Source: Pyrococcus kukulkanii (GTDB taxonomy: Archaea > Methanobacteriota_B > Thermococci > Thermococcales > Thermococcaceae). From it: a DNA stretch of 64,000 nucleotides. Shown here piece after piece: positions 25,349 to 33,373 of this stretch (positions are counted from its first letter, which is position 1; each line of letters starts with the position of its first letter). The notes below the pieces were generated by a model. That model searched no databases and was not told the origin of the DNA. It worked only from the letters and a program-made list of their open reading frames with translations. The stretch lies in contig NZ_JARRIB010000004.1 of NCBI RefSeq assembly GCF_041647995.1, positions 124,001 to 188,000 of the forward strand. Direction: 5' to 3'. Made by a program: the position numbers and the translations under genes.

Positions 25349-26344
25349 ATGAAGGAGTACTTACTTCCCCAGGATGAGTTTAGGGTAGTATTCGTAATTG
25401 GGAAGGGAGGGGTGGGGAAAACAACCACAGCAGCCTCCCTTGCGGTTGCCTTGGCGGAAGCAGGTTACAAAACTCTCATAGTTTCTCTGGATCCAGCCCA
25501 CAACCTTGGAGATGTTTTAATGGAGAAGCTTTCAGACGAGCCAAAGGAGATAATGGAAAACCTCCACGCGAGCGAACTTGACATGGAGGGAATGATTAAG
25601 GAGTACTTAGAGCACCTTGAGAAGAACTTGAAGAACATGTATAAGTATTTAACAGTAATAAACCTTGAGAAATACTTCGAAGTTCTCAGGTACTCCCCTG
25701 GGATAGAGGAGTATGCTACCCTTGAGGCTATAAGAGAAATACTCAGTGAAGGAAATAATTGGGATGTCATAGTGTTTGACACTCCTCCAACAGGCCTCAC
25801 GCTGAGGGTTCTCGCCTTGCCGAGGATCTCTTTAATATGGGCGGACAAGCTAATAGAGATCAGAAGGAAGATACTCGAGAGAAGAAGGGCAATAGCAAAG
25901 ATTCAAGGAGAGCAGAAGTTTGTAGTTGAGGGAGAGGAGATAAAGCTCCCAACGGAGGAGGAAGAGGACGGAGTAATGAAGGAGCTGAAGGCCTACAGGG
26001 ACGAGATTGAATTCGTGTACAAGACTATAACCAATCCCAAGAAGACCTCAGTCGTTGCGGTCATGAATCCGGAGATGCTTCCCCTCTATGAAACCAAGAG
26101 AGCTTATGAGAGCTTGAAAAAGTTCAAGATTCCCTTCAACTTAGTAGTCATGAACAAGGTAATTAAGCTTGAACATGAAGTTCCTGAGATAAAGGTCAAA
26201 ATTAAAGCTCAGAAGAAGGTTATGGAGGAGGTAAGAAAAGAATTCGAAGGCGTTGATGTAGTCGAGGTACCAATGTTCCAAGAAGAGCCAAGGGGGATCG
26301 AGTGGCTGAAGAGGGTTGGAGGTATGATAGTTGGAAGTTCTTGA
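25349..26344 (+). CDS. ArsA/GET3-family ATPase
   Basis: 331 residues. It has the deviant Walker A motif GKGGVGKTT near residue 19, switch I VSLDPAHNLGDVL near 46, and the family motif VFDTPPTGLTLRVLALP near 140. One ATPase domain only, as in archaeal Get3 homologues. GET3 proteins target tail-anchored membrane proteins and ArsA pumps arsenite; the archaeal relatives are mostly uncharacterised. The 3' end overlaps the DUF59 gene by 14 bases. The neighbours suggest a role in Fe-S or membrane protein handling. Confidence 0.88.
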   Translation: MKEYLLPQDEFRVVFVIGKGGVGKTTTAASLAVALAEAGYKTLIVSLDPAHNLGDVLMEKLSDEPKEIMENLHASELDMEGMIKEYLEHLEKNLKNMYKYLTVINLEKYFEVLRYSPGIEEYATLEAIREILSEGNNWDVIVFDTPPTGLTLRVLALPRISLIWADKLIEIRRKILERRRAIAKIQGEQKFVVEGEEIKLPTEEEEDGVMKELKAYRDEIEFVYKTITNPKKTSVVAVMNPEMLPLYETKRAYESLKKFKIPFNLVVMNKVIKLEHEVPEIKVKIKAQKKVMEEVRKEFEGVDVVEVPMFQEEPRGIEWLKRVGGMIVGSS

Positions 26345-26609
26345 GAGGCTGAGGAAAGTCAAAAATCCGTTCACGGGCCAAGATATAGTCAGTGAGGGCC
26401 TCGTAACTAGGGTTGATAAAGAGGACAATAAGATTATTATTTACATGGCCTTTGCTAGAAATACGCCGAGAAAGCCTGCGGCGATGGCAATGGTCTGGCC
26501 CATTCAGGCGAAGATAGTGAAGGACATTGTGAGTGTCCTAAAAGATTATGAGGTTGAGATTTTAGATGATCTAACACTCCAAAGGTACTACCCGGTGGAG
26601 GAGGTATAA
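26331..26609 (+). CDS. MIP18/DUF59-family protein (Fe-S cluster assembly-like)
   Basis: 92 residues with a TTG start preceded by GGAGGT at 26318-26323 (spacing 7). VKNPFTGQDIVSEGLVTRVD near residue 10 is the DUF59 pattern (DP/NPxTGxDIVxxGLV), followed by IIIYMAFARNTP and MVWPIQAKIVKDIVSVLKDY. DUF59 proteins serve in Fe-S cluster transfer in eukaryotes (MIP18) and bacteria (SufT). Starts within the ATPase gene and ends on the first base of the next ATG, so translation is coupled on both sides. Confidence 0.8.
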   Translation: MEVLERLRKVKNPFTGQDIVSEGLVTRVDKEDNKIIIYMAFARNTPRKPAAMAMVWPIQAKIVKDIVSVLKDYEVEILDDLTLQRYYPVEEV

Positions 26610-27256
26610 TGGAGGTCTCAATGATTATCTTCATAATAATGGTTCTCGCCGCTGTTTCATCCTTGCAGTTCTACAAGGGGAGAAAGCTCAACCTGATGCT
26701 TATGCAACATTACCTGAGGAGCATAGAAGACATAGTGAAGCCCAAAGATAAGGACTACATATGGTTAGGGGGATACGTAGGTTTTAGGGCCTATTACAAG
26801 CTTGACGACCCAGATGTACTAAAGTTCGAGTACACTTTGACACTTCTCCCAAGGCACAGCATCCTCTACTTCCCAGTCTCCCTCCTAATAAACAGGCATG
26901 ACAAGCTTTACATTGTTGTCAGGCCGACGTTTGAAATAGAGAGAGAAGTCCACTTCCTCCAGAAGGGGTACTTCAGAATGAGGCCAGGGATTGAGAGGGA
27001 AATTGAGCTACTTAAGGGGGAGGAGGAGGTTAATGGAGTAAAGTTTGAGACGCTCTTTGATAACTATGAGGATGTTAAGGAGGTGAAAGAGTTCATTGAA
27101 GGGTTTTCAAATGTGAAGAACATCAAGCATGTCGCGATAGTTCCAAAGACTAATGTAATCTACATTTTTATGAAACCAGAGCCAGATACAATAGAAAAAG
27201 ATGTAAGGAACGTGATAAGATTTGTAAGAAACTTCCCAAAAGGGATGAAAGGTTAG
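26609..27256 (+). CDS. Membrane-anchored conserved hypothetical protein
   Basis: 215 residues. Residues 4-20 are one TM helix ([17 protein letters not shown]), and the remainder is a mixed alpha/beta domain with [40 protein letters not shown] and a C-terminal [19 protein letters not shown] do not recognise the family. It is the last gene of the ArsA-like/DUF59 cluster; the final bases overlap the convergent ndk gene by 4 bases. Confidence 0.75.
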   Translation: MEVSMIIFIIMVLAAVSSLQFYKGRKLNLMLMQHYLRSIEDIVKPKDKDYIWLGGYVGFRAYYKLDDPDVLKFEYTLTLLPRHSILYFPVSLLINRHDKLYIVVRPTFEIEREVHFLQKGYFRMRPGIEREIELLKGEEEVNGVKFETLFDNYEDVKEVKEFIEGFSNVKNIKHVAIVPKTNVIYIFMKPEPDTIEKDVRNVIRFVRNFPKGMKG

Positions 27257-27738
27257 CACTTTGCCTTTCTCTTTTCCTTGTAGAACCAGTCAGCAGCCTT
27301 GCAGTACTCAAATAGCTCTTCGGGCTTAAAGTACAGGTTGATCTCTCTTTCAGCGCTCTCTTTTGAATCGCTTGCATGGATTACATTGTATATGGCATCG
27401 CCAATCTCTAGACCATAATCCCCCCTAATAGTTCCTGGGGCGGCATCTTTTGGATCAGTTGCTCCGGCCATTCTCCTAACAACCTCAATTGCATGTCTCC
27501 CTTCAACGACCATTACAACTACGGGAGCCTTTGTAATGTACTCTATGAGGGCATTGAAAAATGGCTTACCTTTGTGCTCCTCGTAGTGTTTCTCTGCTAA
27601 TTCTCTGTTTATCCAAATCATCTTCATCCCAACGATCTTTAGTCCCTTTCTTTCGAACCTACTTATTATTTCACCAATTAGTCCCCTAACAACAGCATCA
27701 GGCTTTATTATCACCAAAGTCCTCTCCACTTCTTCCAT
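27253..27738 (-). CDS. ndk: Nucleoside diphosphate kinase
   Basis: 161 residues from the ATG at 27738 ([16 protein letters not shown]); an upstream ATG at 27750 is possible. Family signatures: [18 protein letters not shown], then [32 protein letters not shown] and the catalytic histidine in YNVIHASDS. It transfers the gamma phosphate among nucleotides through phospho-His. The gene upstream on the same strand overlaps its start by about 40 bases in another frame. Confidence 0.95.
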   Translation of the reverse strand: MEEVERTLVIIKPDAVVRGLIGEIISRFERKGLKIVGMKMIWINRELAEKHYEEHKGKPFFNALIEYITKAPVVVMVVEGRHAIEVVRRMAGATDPKDAAPGTIRGDYGLEIGDAIYNVIHASDSKESAEREINLYFKPEELFEYCKAADWFYKEKRKAKC

Positions 27739-27994
27739 CAGCGACACCACTAATACCTTCTTGGGAGGATTTAATTAACTTATCTATCTCGAAAATGAAG
27801 AATGTCAAGCCACTTGCAACCCCCACCAAGACGAATGGCATTTTTGACGGAAGGGGCAATCCTCTGTGCCACTTGTAGAGGAGGTAATTCTGGTAGAGAA
27901 AAGCATAGACGAACCACATCAAGATTAAGCTTTCAATGGTTGTTATTAAAACATCCTTCCACTTTTTCACAAATATATCAAACTCCACCCCCAC
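27698..27994 (-). CDS. Small membrane protein, two TM segments (uncharacterised)
   Basis: 98 residues. Hydrophobic segments at about residues 16-36 ([20 protein letters not shown]) and 50-67 ([18 protein letters not shown]) with a charged tail. The start overlaps the XPD-like gene by 17 bases and the end overlaps ndk by about 40 bases in a different frame, an unusually long overlap that suggests either a shifted end or a C-terminal extension. Family not recognised. Confidence 0.55.
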   Translation of the reverse strand: MGVEFDIFVKKWKDVLITTIESLILMWFVYAFLYQNYLLYKWHRGLPLPSKMPFVLVGVASGLTFFIFEIDKLIKSSQEGISGVADGRSGEDFGDNKA

Positions 27995-29900
27995 CAGACC
28001 TCCAGAACCTCCTAAGCTTGATCTTCATGAGGGGCAAAGTCACTGGTCTCATGGTCTCAACCATCCAGTCGGGGAGATCCTTTTTAACGTTATTCCACAG
28101 GACTCTGTAATCAAGGATAACTATGCTCCCCTTTTCCTCAGCAGAGCGATGAACCCTTCCAGCGGCTTGAGCGAGCTTCCTGTGGGCAGGTAGAACGTAG
28201 CCGTAGTACCTTCCCTTCCCAGGAAACTTCTTCTCGAAGTACCTTATCTGAGCTTGAACCCTCGGAGTTGGCCGAGCATAGGGAATGCCCACTAGAACAA
28301 CACCATTCATTTCATCTCCTGAGTAATCTTGACCTTCACTGTTCCTCCCTCCCATGACGCCAAAGAGAACTGCTCCGTTTTTCTTTGCGTGCAATTTGAA
28401 CTCTCTAACCATGGCATCATTTTCACTTGAGCTTGCATCCTTCTTCTCTATGAATACCCTCTTCCCTATTTCCTCCTCGATCTTTACGTGAACATTGGTA
28501 CTTATTATTCCCTCCAATACCTCGTATGAAGCCGTAAAAACACCCACGTTCTTGGGAATTATCTTCACAGCCTCAAAAATGTACTCGGCGATCTTCCTGT
28601 ATAGACTGGGACTCCTCTCCTCTCCCCTCGTCGAAACATCCCTCGCAACTAAAACTATTGCGTTTTCCCTTTTTACCATCCTGGGGAACTTCTTTACTTC
28701 AGCATTTACTCCTATGATGTCCCTAAATGCCTCGAGAGGGCTTAGAGTTCCCGACATGAAGATTGCAGAGTGAACCTCGTTAACGAACTCCAAGGCCACT
28801 GAGGGATCAAGGGCTACGAGCTCCAGAGCGAGCCCTCTTTCCCTGCTAAAAAGATGGATGTAGTCCTCTCTATTTCCAACGGAGAGCCAATTCCACAGAA
28901 ACTCTCCTACCCTTCCAACGTAGCTCCTTGGAGGTAGATTCCTCTCGATCTTGTCCTCTCTTATCGCATCCCCAATTTCTATCATGTAGTTTATGATTTC
29001 AGTTAGATCCCTGGGAGAGTAAGAGAGGACAAGCATGGGATGTTCAAAGACCTCCTGGGGCCTTATAGGGATCTCGGAGGATTCATAATTTTCAAGCCTT
29101 TTTTTGTACAGTACCTCTAGTCCCCTCAAGAATATCGAGAGGAAGTTTTCAATCTCGTCTTCTCCGTACTCATGAGCCTCCCTGATTGCCCTTTCTATGC
29201 TTCTTACGCTCAGCCTGTCACTTAACGTTGATATTGCCTGATCGGGAACGTTATGGGCCTCATCAAATATCACTATTAAATCGGAGTAATCAACTCCAAG
29301 GCTGTCCATAAAGGCCTGCCTTATCCGGGGATTCAACATATATAGGTAGCTTGCCACGATTACGTTAGCTTTCTCACCGATTTTCCTCGTCACCTCATAC
29401 GGACACAGATCCAGTAATTCAGAGTATTCAAGAATTTCCCAGGGAAAACACGGCCTTTCCAGGAAGAATTCAACGATTTCCTTTACCCTATCTTTCTTCT
29501 CCTTTAGGTTTTCATAGAACTTACACTTCCCGAGCTTTCTCAGGCTTTTACAAACGACCATGCTCGTGTAAGCATCTGGGGAGAACGTCTGAATATACTT
29601 GTGAAGACACAAGTCTTTTCTACTTCTAAACTCGACTCCACTAACGTTTCCTACCTTCCTTATTGCTTTGAGCTCCTCTATAACCCTATCCATCTGTTTG
29701 TGCGTCCTCGCTAGGTAGATCACCTTGTACCCCAGGGAAATTGCATAGGGCAATACTCCGGCCAGAACGCTTATTGTCTTTCCAAAGCCCGTAGGAGCTT
29801 CTATTATTAAGTTCTTTCCGCTTTTAACGGCTTCCTTAACTAGGTTTATGAACTCCTCCTGATGGGGTCGAAGGCTCTGGTATGGAAAATACTCCGGCAT
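27978..29900 (-). CDS. XPD/Rad3-like (DinG-family) SF2 DNA helicase with Fe-S cysteines
   Basis: 640 residues. Walker A EAPTGFGKT is at residues 34-42 and the DEAH box is IVIFDEAHNVP. Cys98, Cys117, Cys126, Cys151 and Cys166 lie between motif I and II, where XPD helicases bind a 4Fe-4S cluster. MSGTLSPLEAFRDIIG and QAAGRVHRSAEEKG are the C-terminal helicase motifs. Archaeal XPD proteins unwind DNA 5' to 3' in repair. First gene of a minus-strand transcript with the small membrane protein and ndk. Confidence 0.92.
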   Translation of the reverse strand: MPEYFPYQSLRPHQEEFINLVKEAVKSGKNLIIEAPTGFGKTISVLAGVLPYAISLGYKVIYLARTHKQMDRVIEELKAIRKVGNVSGVEFRSRKDLCLHKYIQTFSPDAYTSMVVCKSLRKLGKCKFYENLKEKKDRVKEIVEFFLERPCFPWEILEYSELLDLCPYEVTRKIGEKANVIVASYLYMLNPRIRQAFMDSLGVDYSDLIVIFDEAHNVPDQAISTLSDRLSVRSIERAIREAHEYGEDEIENFLSIFLRGLEVLYKKRLENYESSEIPIRPQEVFEHPMLVLSYSPRDLTEIINYMIEIGDAIREDKIERNLPPRSYVGRVGEFLWNWLSVGNREDYIHLFSRERGLALELVALDPSVALEFVNEVHSAIFMSGTLSPLEAFRDIIGVNAEVKKFPRMVKRENAIVLVARDVSTRGEERSPSLYRKIAEYIFEAVKIIPKNVGVFTASYEVLEGIISTNVHVKIEEEIGKRVFIEKKDASSSENDAMVREFKLHAKKNGAVLFGVMGGRNSEGQDYSGDEMNGVVLVGIPYARPTPRVQAQIRYFEKKFPGKGRYYGYVLPAHRKLAQAAGRVHRSAEEKGSIVILDYRVLWNNVKKDLPDWMVETMRPVTLPLMKIKLRRFWRSGGGGV

Positions 29901-30283
29901 CGCTATCGCCTCTCTCTAAGTAAAACTCCTCAAAAATCTACCGAGGCTATATAGGCTACTGTATAATAAGAGGGCAGATAAAAACATGTGATTGCAAATG
30001 AACATGAGCGAAAAGTTTTTTATAGATGAATAGTCTGTTTATTCCCTTTGTTATGTTTGTGTGTAGATTTTGTGGTTTTGTTTGGGTCGTTTCCCTTCAG
30101 CCTGGGTTAAGGTGCCCTGATGTGAAGGGGACTAACCTCCTCCCCACCTTTCAAAGAAAAAAGACAACTGATAACGGAAACTGTATCTCGAAGTTAGTTA
30201 CATCCTCAAACACAGGGGGCAGTTTATAAGTTCTAACGCAATTCTTATATATTTTTACTACTTCCTAATTTTTAGTGATCGAA
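29901..30283. other. Gene-free stretch containing a repeat copy
   Basis: No convincing gene is seen. It is AT-rich at both ends and contains one copy of a GTTTCC...GGAAAC-bounded element (30089-30181). A TATA-like TTCTTATATATTTTTAC lies about 30 bases upstream of the next gene's start. A short plus-strand frame here (30026-30229) looks non-coding. Confidence 0.5.
30089..30181. repeat. Copy 1 of a GTTTCC...GGAAAC element
   Basis: The left end GTTTCCCTTCAGCCTGGGTT matches copy 2 (31524-31631) at its left end, and both end in CGGAAAC. The ends are short inverted repeats. On the minus strand both copies translate to related but broken fragments around a CAGGCTGAA-GGAAAC core. They flank the gene at 30284-31090. 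Possibly remnants of a mobile element. Confidence 0.5.
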
Positions 30284-31090
30284 ATGAGGAAGGTAATTTT
30301 TGCATTTATCCTAGGTATGATAGTTGGGAGTGGAGTGTTCTTAGTGCCAAAGACCATTACTAAAAGTCCAGAAATCAATGGGCAGATGTTCATAGGAAGG
30401 CAGGATATATACTATGCTGGTTATCCTGGGGATGTTATAGAGCTTCATGTTTACTGGATCAGAAAGATGGGCAATATGTCAGCAGTCTACGGTGTGAGAG
30501 ATCTGCCTAAGTGCTTGAACCTTCTGACAATAGTACCCTCTCACGATATTATTGGGGAAGGGATTGAAGAGTACAAGTTCATTATTCTGCTACAGCTTAG
30601 GAAGGAAGGCAAGTGCATCGCAGATGATGCGAAGTTCGTTCTTCGCTCGGGCAATATTGAAGTTAAGATACCAATGAGGATAGTAGCTTACGGCGTGAAG
30701 GAGAGCGGCAAACTGAGGGTAGATACTTCTAAGGTAGCGGAGATTGGAAGTGAGGGCAAGCTAGATGGTAGCAGGCTAGAGTATGAGATATATAACCCAA
30801 CGAACTCAACCGTGTATATAAAGGGGGTAAGAGTGGAGATACCCGGGATAAGGGTCGTGGATTTCTCTCCATTTGAAATTCCCCCGAAAACTTCGAGGGT
30901 TCTAACATTTGCCCTGAAGGATGAGAGGTCCACGAAAACGAACATCGTGTTTATAAGACCACTTCTCCTGTATACCATTGACAGTAAGACCATAGAAATG
31001 CCTCTAGGGGAGTACAGGTTTGAAATCATTCCGAGTTACAACGATGTCATAAGGTTGCTCTCGGACAAAACCTTGGTCATTGTTAAATAG
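30284..31090 (+). CDS. Secreted or membrane-anchored hypothetical protein
   Basis: 268 residues from the ATG at 30284 (MRKVIFAF); a GTG at 30275 is an alternative. Residues 3-21 (KVIFAFILGMIVGSGVFLV) form a signal peptide or signal anchor. The rest is rich in beta-strand-like segments and contains sites such as YNPTNSTVYIKGVRVEIPG and IPPKTSRVLTFALK, typical of beta-sandwich surface proteins. Two cysteines (in DLPKCLNLL and EGKCIADD) could form a disulfide. No family recognised. It is flanked by the two copies of the repeat element, so it may be a transferred gene. Confidence 0.7.
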   Translation: MRKVIFAFILGMIVGSGVFLVPKTITKSPEINGQMFIGRQDIYYAGYPGDVIELHVYWIRKMGNMSAVYGVRDLPKCLNLLTIVPSHDIIGEGIEEYKFIILLQLRKEGKCIADDAKFVLRSGNIEVKIPMRIVAYGVKESGKLRVDTSKVAEIGSEGKLDGSRLEYEIYNPTNSTVYIKGVRVEIPGIRVVDFSPFEIPPKTSRVLTFALKDERSTKTNIVFIRPLLLYTIDSKTIEMPLGEYRFEIIPSYNDVIRLLSDKTLVIVK

Positions 31091-31279
31091 TGACAAAAGG
31101 GCCGAAAGGCTTAAGAGGGCATAATTATGGAAAACTTGCAATCTGACTTCCTCTCCGCCCCTTGGGTGGGGGCTCTAATGAGTTAACCCTTTGCCAGTGG
31201 CAAGGAGGTTTTGAGGGGTTTCATTATGAGATCAGCCTCTCTGGCTGGGTCTTAGACCAGTTCCCCTTACCTACCGTTT

Positions 31280-31405
31280 TTGCCAAATTCTTTAAATTGT
31301 TTCAAGCGTTTTCTATATTATTGCACAAGCATGGGCTAACTCTAACAAAATTCTTCCTGCTCTTTTGAGGGTTGTAGTTTTACTGTCACGCTCCTTTTCA
31401 CTCTT
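31280..31405 (-). mobile_element. TnpB-like N-terminal fragment (IS200/IS605 remnant)
   Basis: The minus strand reads VKRSVTVKLQPSKEQE and then, after a frame break, ILLELAHACAII and RKRLKQFKEFGKNG. This matches the N-terminal region of Thermococcales IS200/IS605-type TnpB proteins (KLQPSKEQE...LLELA..., FKEFGK). It is cut by a frameshift and a stop and has no C-terminal catalytic part, so it is a dead fragment. The family assignment is from memory of such proteins. Confidence 0.5.
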
Positions 31406-31523
31406 CTTCACCAGCTTCTTTGACTTTTTAATCCACGTTTTTATGGCTTCGCTTACTGCTATTCCAAGTGCACCCTTCCTAATGATAATTCTTATGTGTT
31501 TTACAGGATTTTTACCGGGCTGT

Positions 31524-31631
31524 TTCCGTTCAGCCTGAAGGTTAATGACCTCCCGTTTGACCTGGTAGCCTCAATGTGGACAGGCGTAAAAAGCCAACCG
31601 CACCAGTTACACTATAACTGGTAGCGGAAAC
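31524..31631. repeat. Copy 2 of the GTTTCC...GGAAAC element
   Basis: Begins GTTTCCGTTCAGCCTGAAGG and ends GTAGCGGAAAC; the outer 7 bases GTTTCCG/CGGAAAC are a perfect inverted repeat. It contains an inner hairpin (CCAGTTACACTATAACTGG). It is about 1.4 kb from copy 1, with the secreted-protein gene between. Confidence 0.5.
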
Positions 31632-31763
31632 GGATCACAGTCCTCATGTAATACTCTAAATATTCCGTTTCCTCTCTAAATAAGTGGATATACTCCCTAA
31701 TATCGATTCTTGTTAGGTGTCTCATTTCCAATTTATTTTGTTTGACTTCATATTACCTCAATT

Positions 31764-31967
31764 TTAGCCAACCATCTCATCAAACTTGAACTCGAGCAGT
31801 TTAATTTCCCTGAGAGGTTCTAATTCAAGAATTCCTGAACGATTCTCAGGCTTGAACAGTAACCTGAGCGGAACGAGCATGTTATCTCTAACGAGATACA
31901 CATAAGTGACTCACCTAGTCCCTCTACCCTTATCTATTGTTCTCAGGGTATTTCCTTCAATTTCCAT
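31764..31967 (-). pseudogene. Short reading frame with one internal TGA, downstream of the ASCH gene
   Basis: From ATG 31967 the frame gives MEIEGNTLRTIDKGRGTR, then TGA (31913-31911), then VTYVYLVRDNMLVPLRLLF, KPENRSGILELEPLREIKL and an end at 31764. The amino-acid composition is protein-like on both sides of the stop. It resembles no family I recognise. Probably a decayed small gene; no selenocysteine signals are seen. Confidence 0.45.
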
Positions 31968-31984
31968 TTTGAATTCACCAAAAA

Positions 31985-32317
31985 TTATTCCTCTAGAGGC
32001 TCAATCTCTATCGCCACAACCCCATACTTCTTCTCCCTTTCCTCGTCATAAAACTGCCTGTATATTTGCACTCCCTCCTCAACGCTTTCGACCCCAGGGA
32101 GAACGTTCTCCAATCCTTCTTTCTCAAGCATTTCCCTGAATGATTTGTAGACCCTAATTGCCTTGACCCTGACCTTTAACCTCCCTCCTTCAAAGGAGAT
32201 TATATCCCCAGGCTTTATCTGCCTCCTCTTCTCGTCGTAAAGCCTCCCCTCAATTTTCTTCTTCCCGGCCTTTATGAGCTCAAGGTATTCCTCCTGAAGC
32301 CCCATCTCCCACTCCAT
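31985..32317 (-). CDS. ASCH-domain protein
   Basis: 110 residues from the ATG at 32317, preceded by GGGGTGG; an upstream ATG at 32350 adds 11 residues. The ASCH pattern is clear: YLELIKAGKKKIEGRLYDEKR, then IKPGDIISFEGGRLKVRVKAIRVYKSFREML and YGVVAIEIEP. ASCH domains are PUA-like beta barrels thought to bind RNA; some hydrolyse modified nucleosides. Monocistronic. Substrate unknown. Confidence 0.85.
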   Translation of the reverse strand: MEWEMGLQEEYLELIKAGKKKIEGRLYDEKRRQIKPGDIISFEGGRLKVRVKAIRVYKSFREMLEKEGLENVLPGVESVEEGVQIYRQFYDEEREKKYGVVAIEIEPLEE

Positions 32318-32531
32318 TTTAACCACCCCTTGCCTCAAGTTTGGCCTCATGTTTTTAAGAACCTTTTAGTATAATTTTGTTCTCCTATATTTAACTTTGA
32401 TTAGTAAAATTATCATAACTATTAGTGTCTTGATATATTATTTAAACCACGTATTATTTATACGGCATAAGTTTTATAATATATACCCTAACCTAATACA
32501 TAATAAAAATATCTCTATGGAGGTGTTATGC

Positions 32532-33332
32532 TTGAAAAGGATTTTTAGTTTAATCATTGGAATATTAGTCCTAGGACTAACGAGCGGATTTAGTAGCGCT
32601 GCAGAACCAGAAACAAAAGCTGCTTCGTCATCTCCCTACTATTGGAATAGGCACTTTGTAGGTAAAGTGGGCGTTGCCTCAACGTATCTGCCTAAGGCAG
32701 TTGCGGTAAATGAAGATGATACTGTGACACTCCCACAAGTCTTCTTCCTTAGGGTGAAACTCGGAAATAGTTGGAAGTATAGGTGGAACCACTATTATTT
32801 CCCCACGAGCTCTGGGCATTGGATCTCAATCGAGATTACCAAACCTAGTCCTGATACTTATGTGGGGATCGTAAGAGGCAGGGAAGGTATCTTTATTGTA
32901 GATTCAGGACATAATACGTCAGGTCTAGAAGACAAATACAAAGGGTTTTTCAAGAAAGCCATAGATCTTCTAGCTGATATTCTCGGCATCCCAAGCTTTA
33001 GTGATATCATATCTAGTTTAGGGGAGAGTAAGAGAGATAGCTATACAATCCAGATTTCATGGAATGATCAAAAACCGTTCCTTGACGTTAAGAAGATAAC
33101 AATCAAATTCTACGGAATATCTACATTTAAAGGTACAGATTATGGAGCCGGGCTAACTTGGATAATAACCAATCCTAAGGAAGGTGACTATAAATTCAAG
33201 GTAAGTGGAGGGGCAACCTTATATATAGCTCGGTATTCTCACAATAGCATTCCCACTCCTATACTAGGAAGGAATCACGTGATTCCATATTCAGTTCTTG
33301 GGAAACAACGAGAAGTGCAAGTATTATTGTAA
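32532..33332 (+). CDS. Secreted hypothetical protein with signal peptide
   Basis: 266 residues. The TTG at 32532 is preferred because GGAGGTG (32519-32525) lies 6 bases upstream and it gives a clean signal peptide, MKRIFSLIIGILVLGLTSGF with cleavage after SSAA. The ATG at 32517 overlaps that ribosome site. The mature part is rich in aromatic and beta-type segments (YYWNRHFVGKVGVAS, WKYRWNHYYFP). GGATLYIARYSHNS lies near the end. No family recognised. Upstream is a very AT-rich 200-base stretch with several TATA-like sequences. A similar secreted gene follows 41 bases later, so they may be an operon. Confidence 0.72.
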   Translation: MKRIFSLIIGILVLGLTSGFSSAAEPETKAASSSPYYWNRHFVGKVGVASTYLPKAVAVNEDDTVTLPQVFFLRVKLGNSWKYRWNHYYFPTSSGHWISIEITKPSPDTYVGIVRGREGIFIVDSGHNTSGLEDKYKGFFKKAIDLLADILGIPSFSDIISSLGESKRDSYTIQISWNDQKPFLDVKKITIKFYGISTFKGTDYGAGLTWIITNPKEGDYKFKVSGGATLYIARYSHNSIPTPILGRNHVIPYSVLGKQREVQVLL

Positions 33333-33373
33333 AAACAAGAATATATTATTATACCTAGAGTTACGAGGAGTGG

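Larger units (their letters stand above)
31091..31763. other. Gene-poor stretch with transposon and repeat remnants
   Basis: No intact gene. It holds a TnpB-like 5' fragment on the minus strand, a second repeat copy (31524-31631) and AT-rich sequence from 31640 on. ACTTCCTCTCCGCCCCTTGG at 31148-31167 with the following GGGTGGGGG can fold into a short hairpin like the ends of IS200/IS605 elements. Confidence 0.5.

Noticed and set aside
30026-30229. Short plus-strand frame upstream of the secreted-protein gene
   Set aside because: It lies over the repeat copy, lacks a ribosome site and shows no protein-like pattern beyond an isolated Cys pair.
31140-31240. CRISPR-like or tandem repeat near the transposon remnant
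   Set aside because: No regularly spaced identical repeats are present here or elsewhere in the window.
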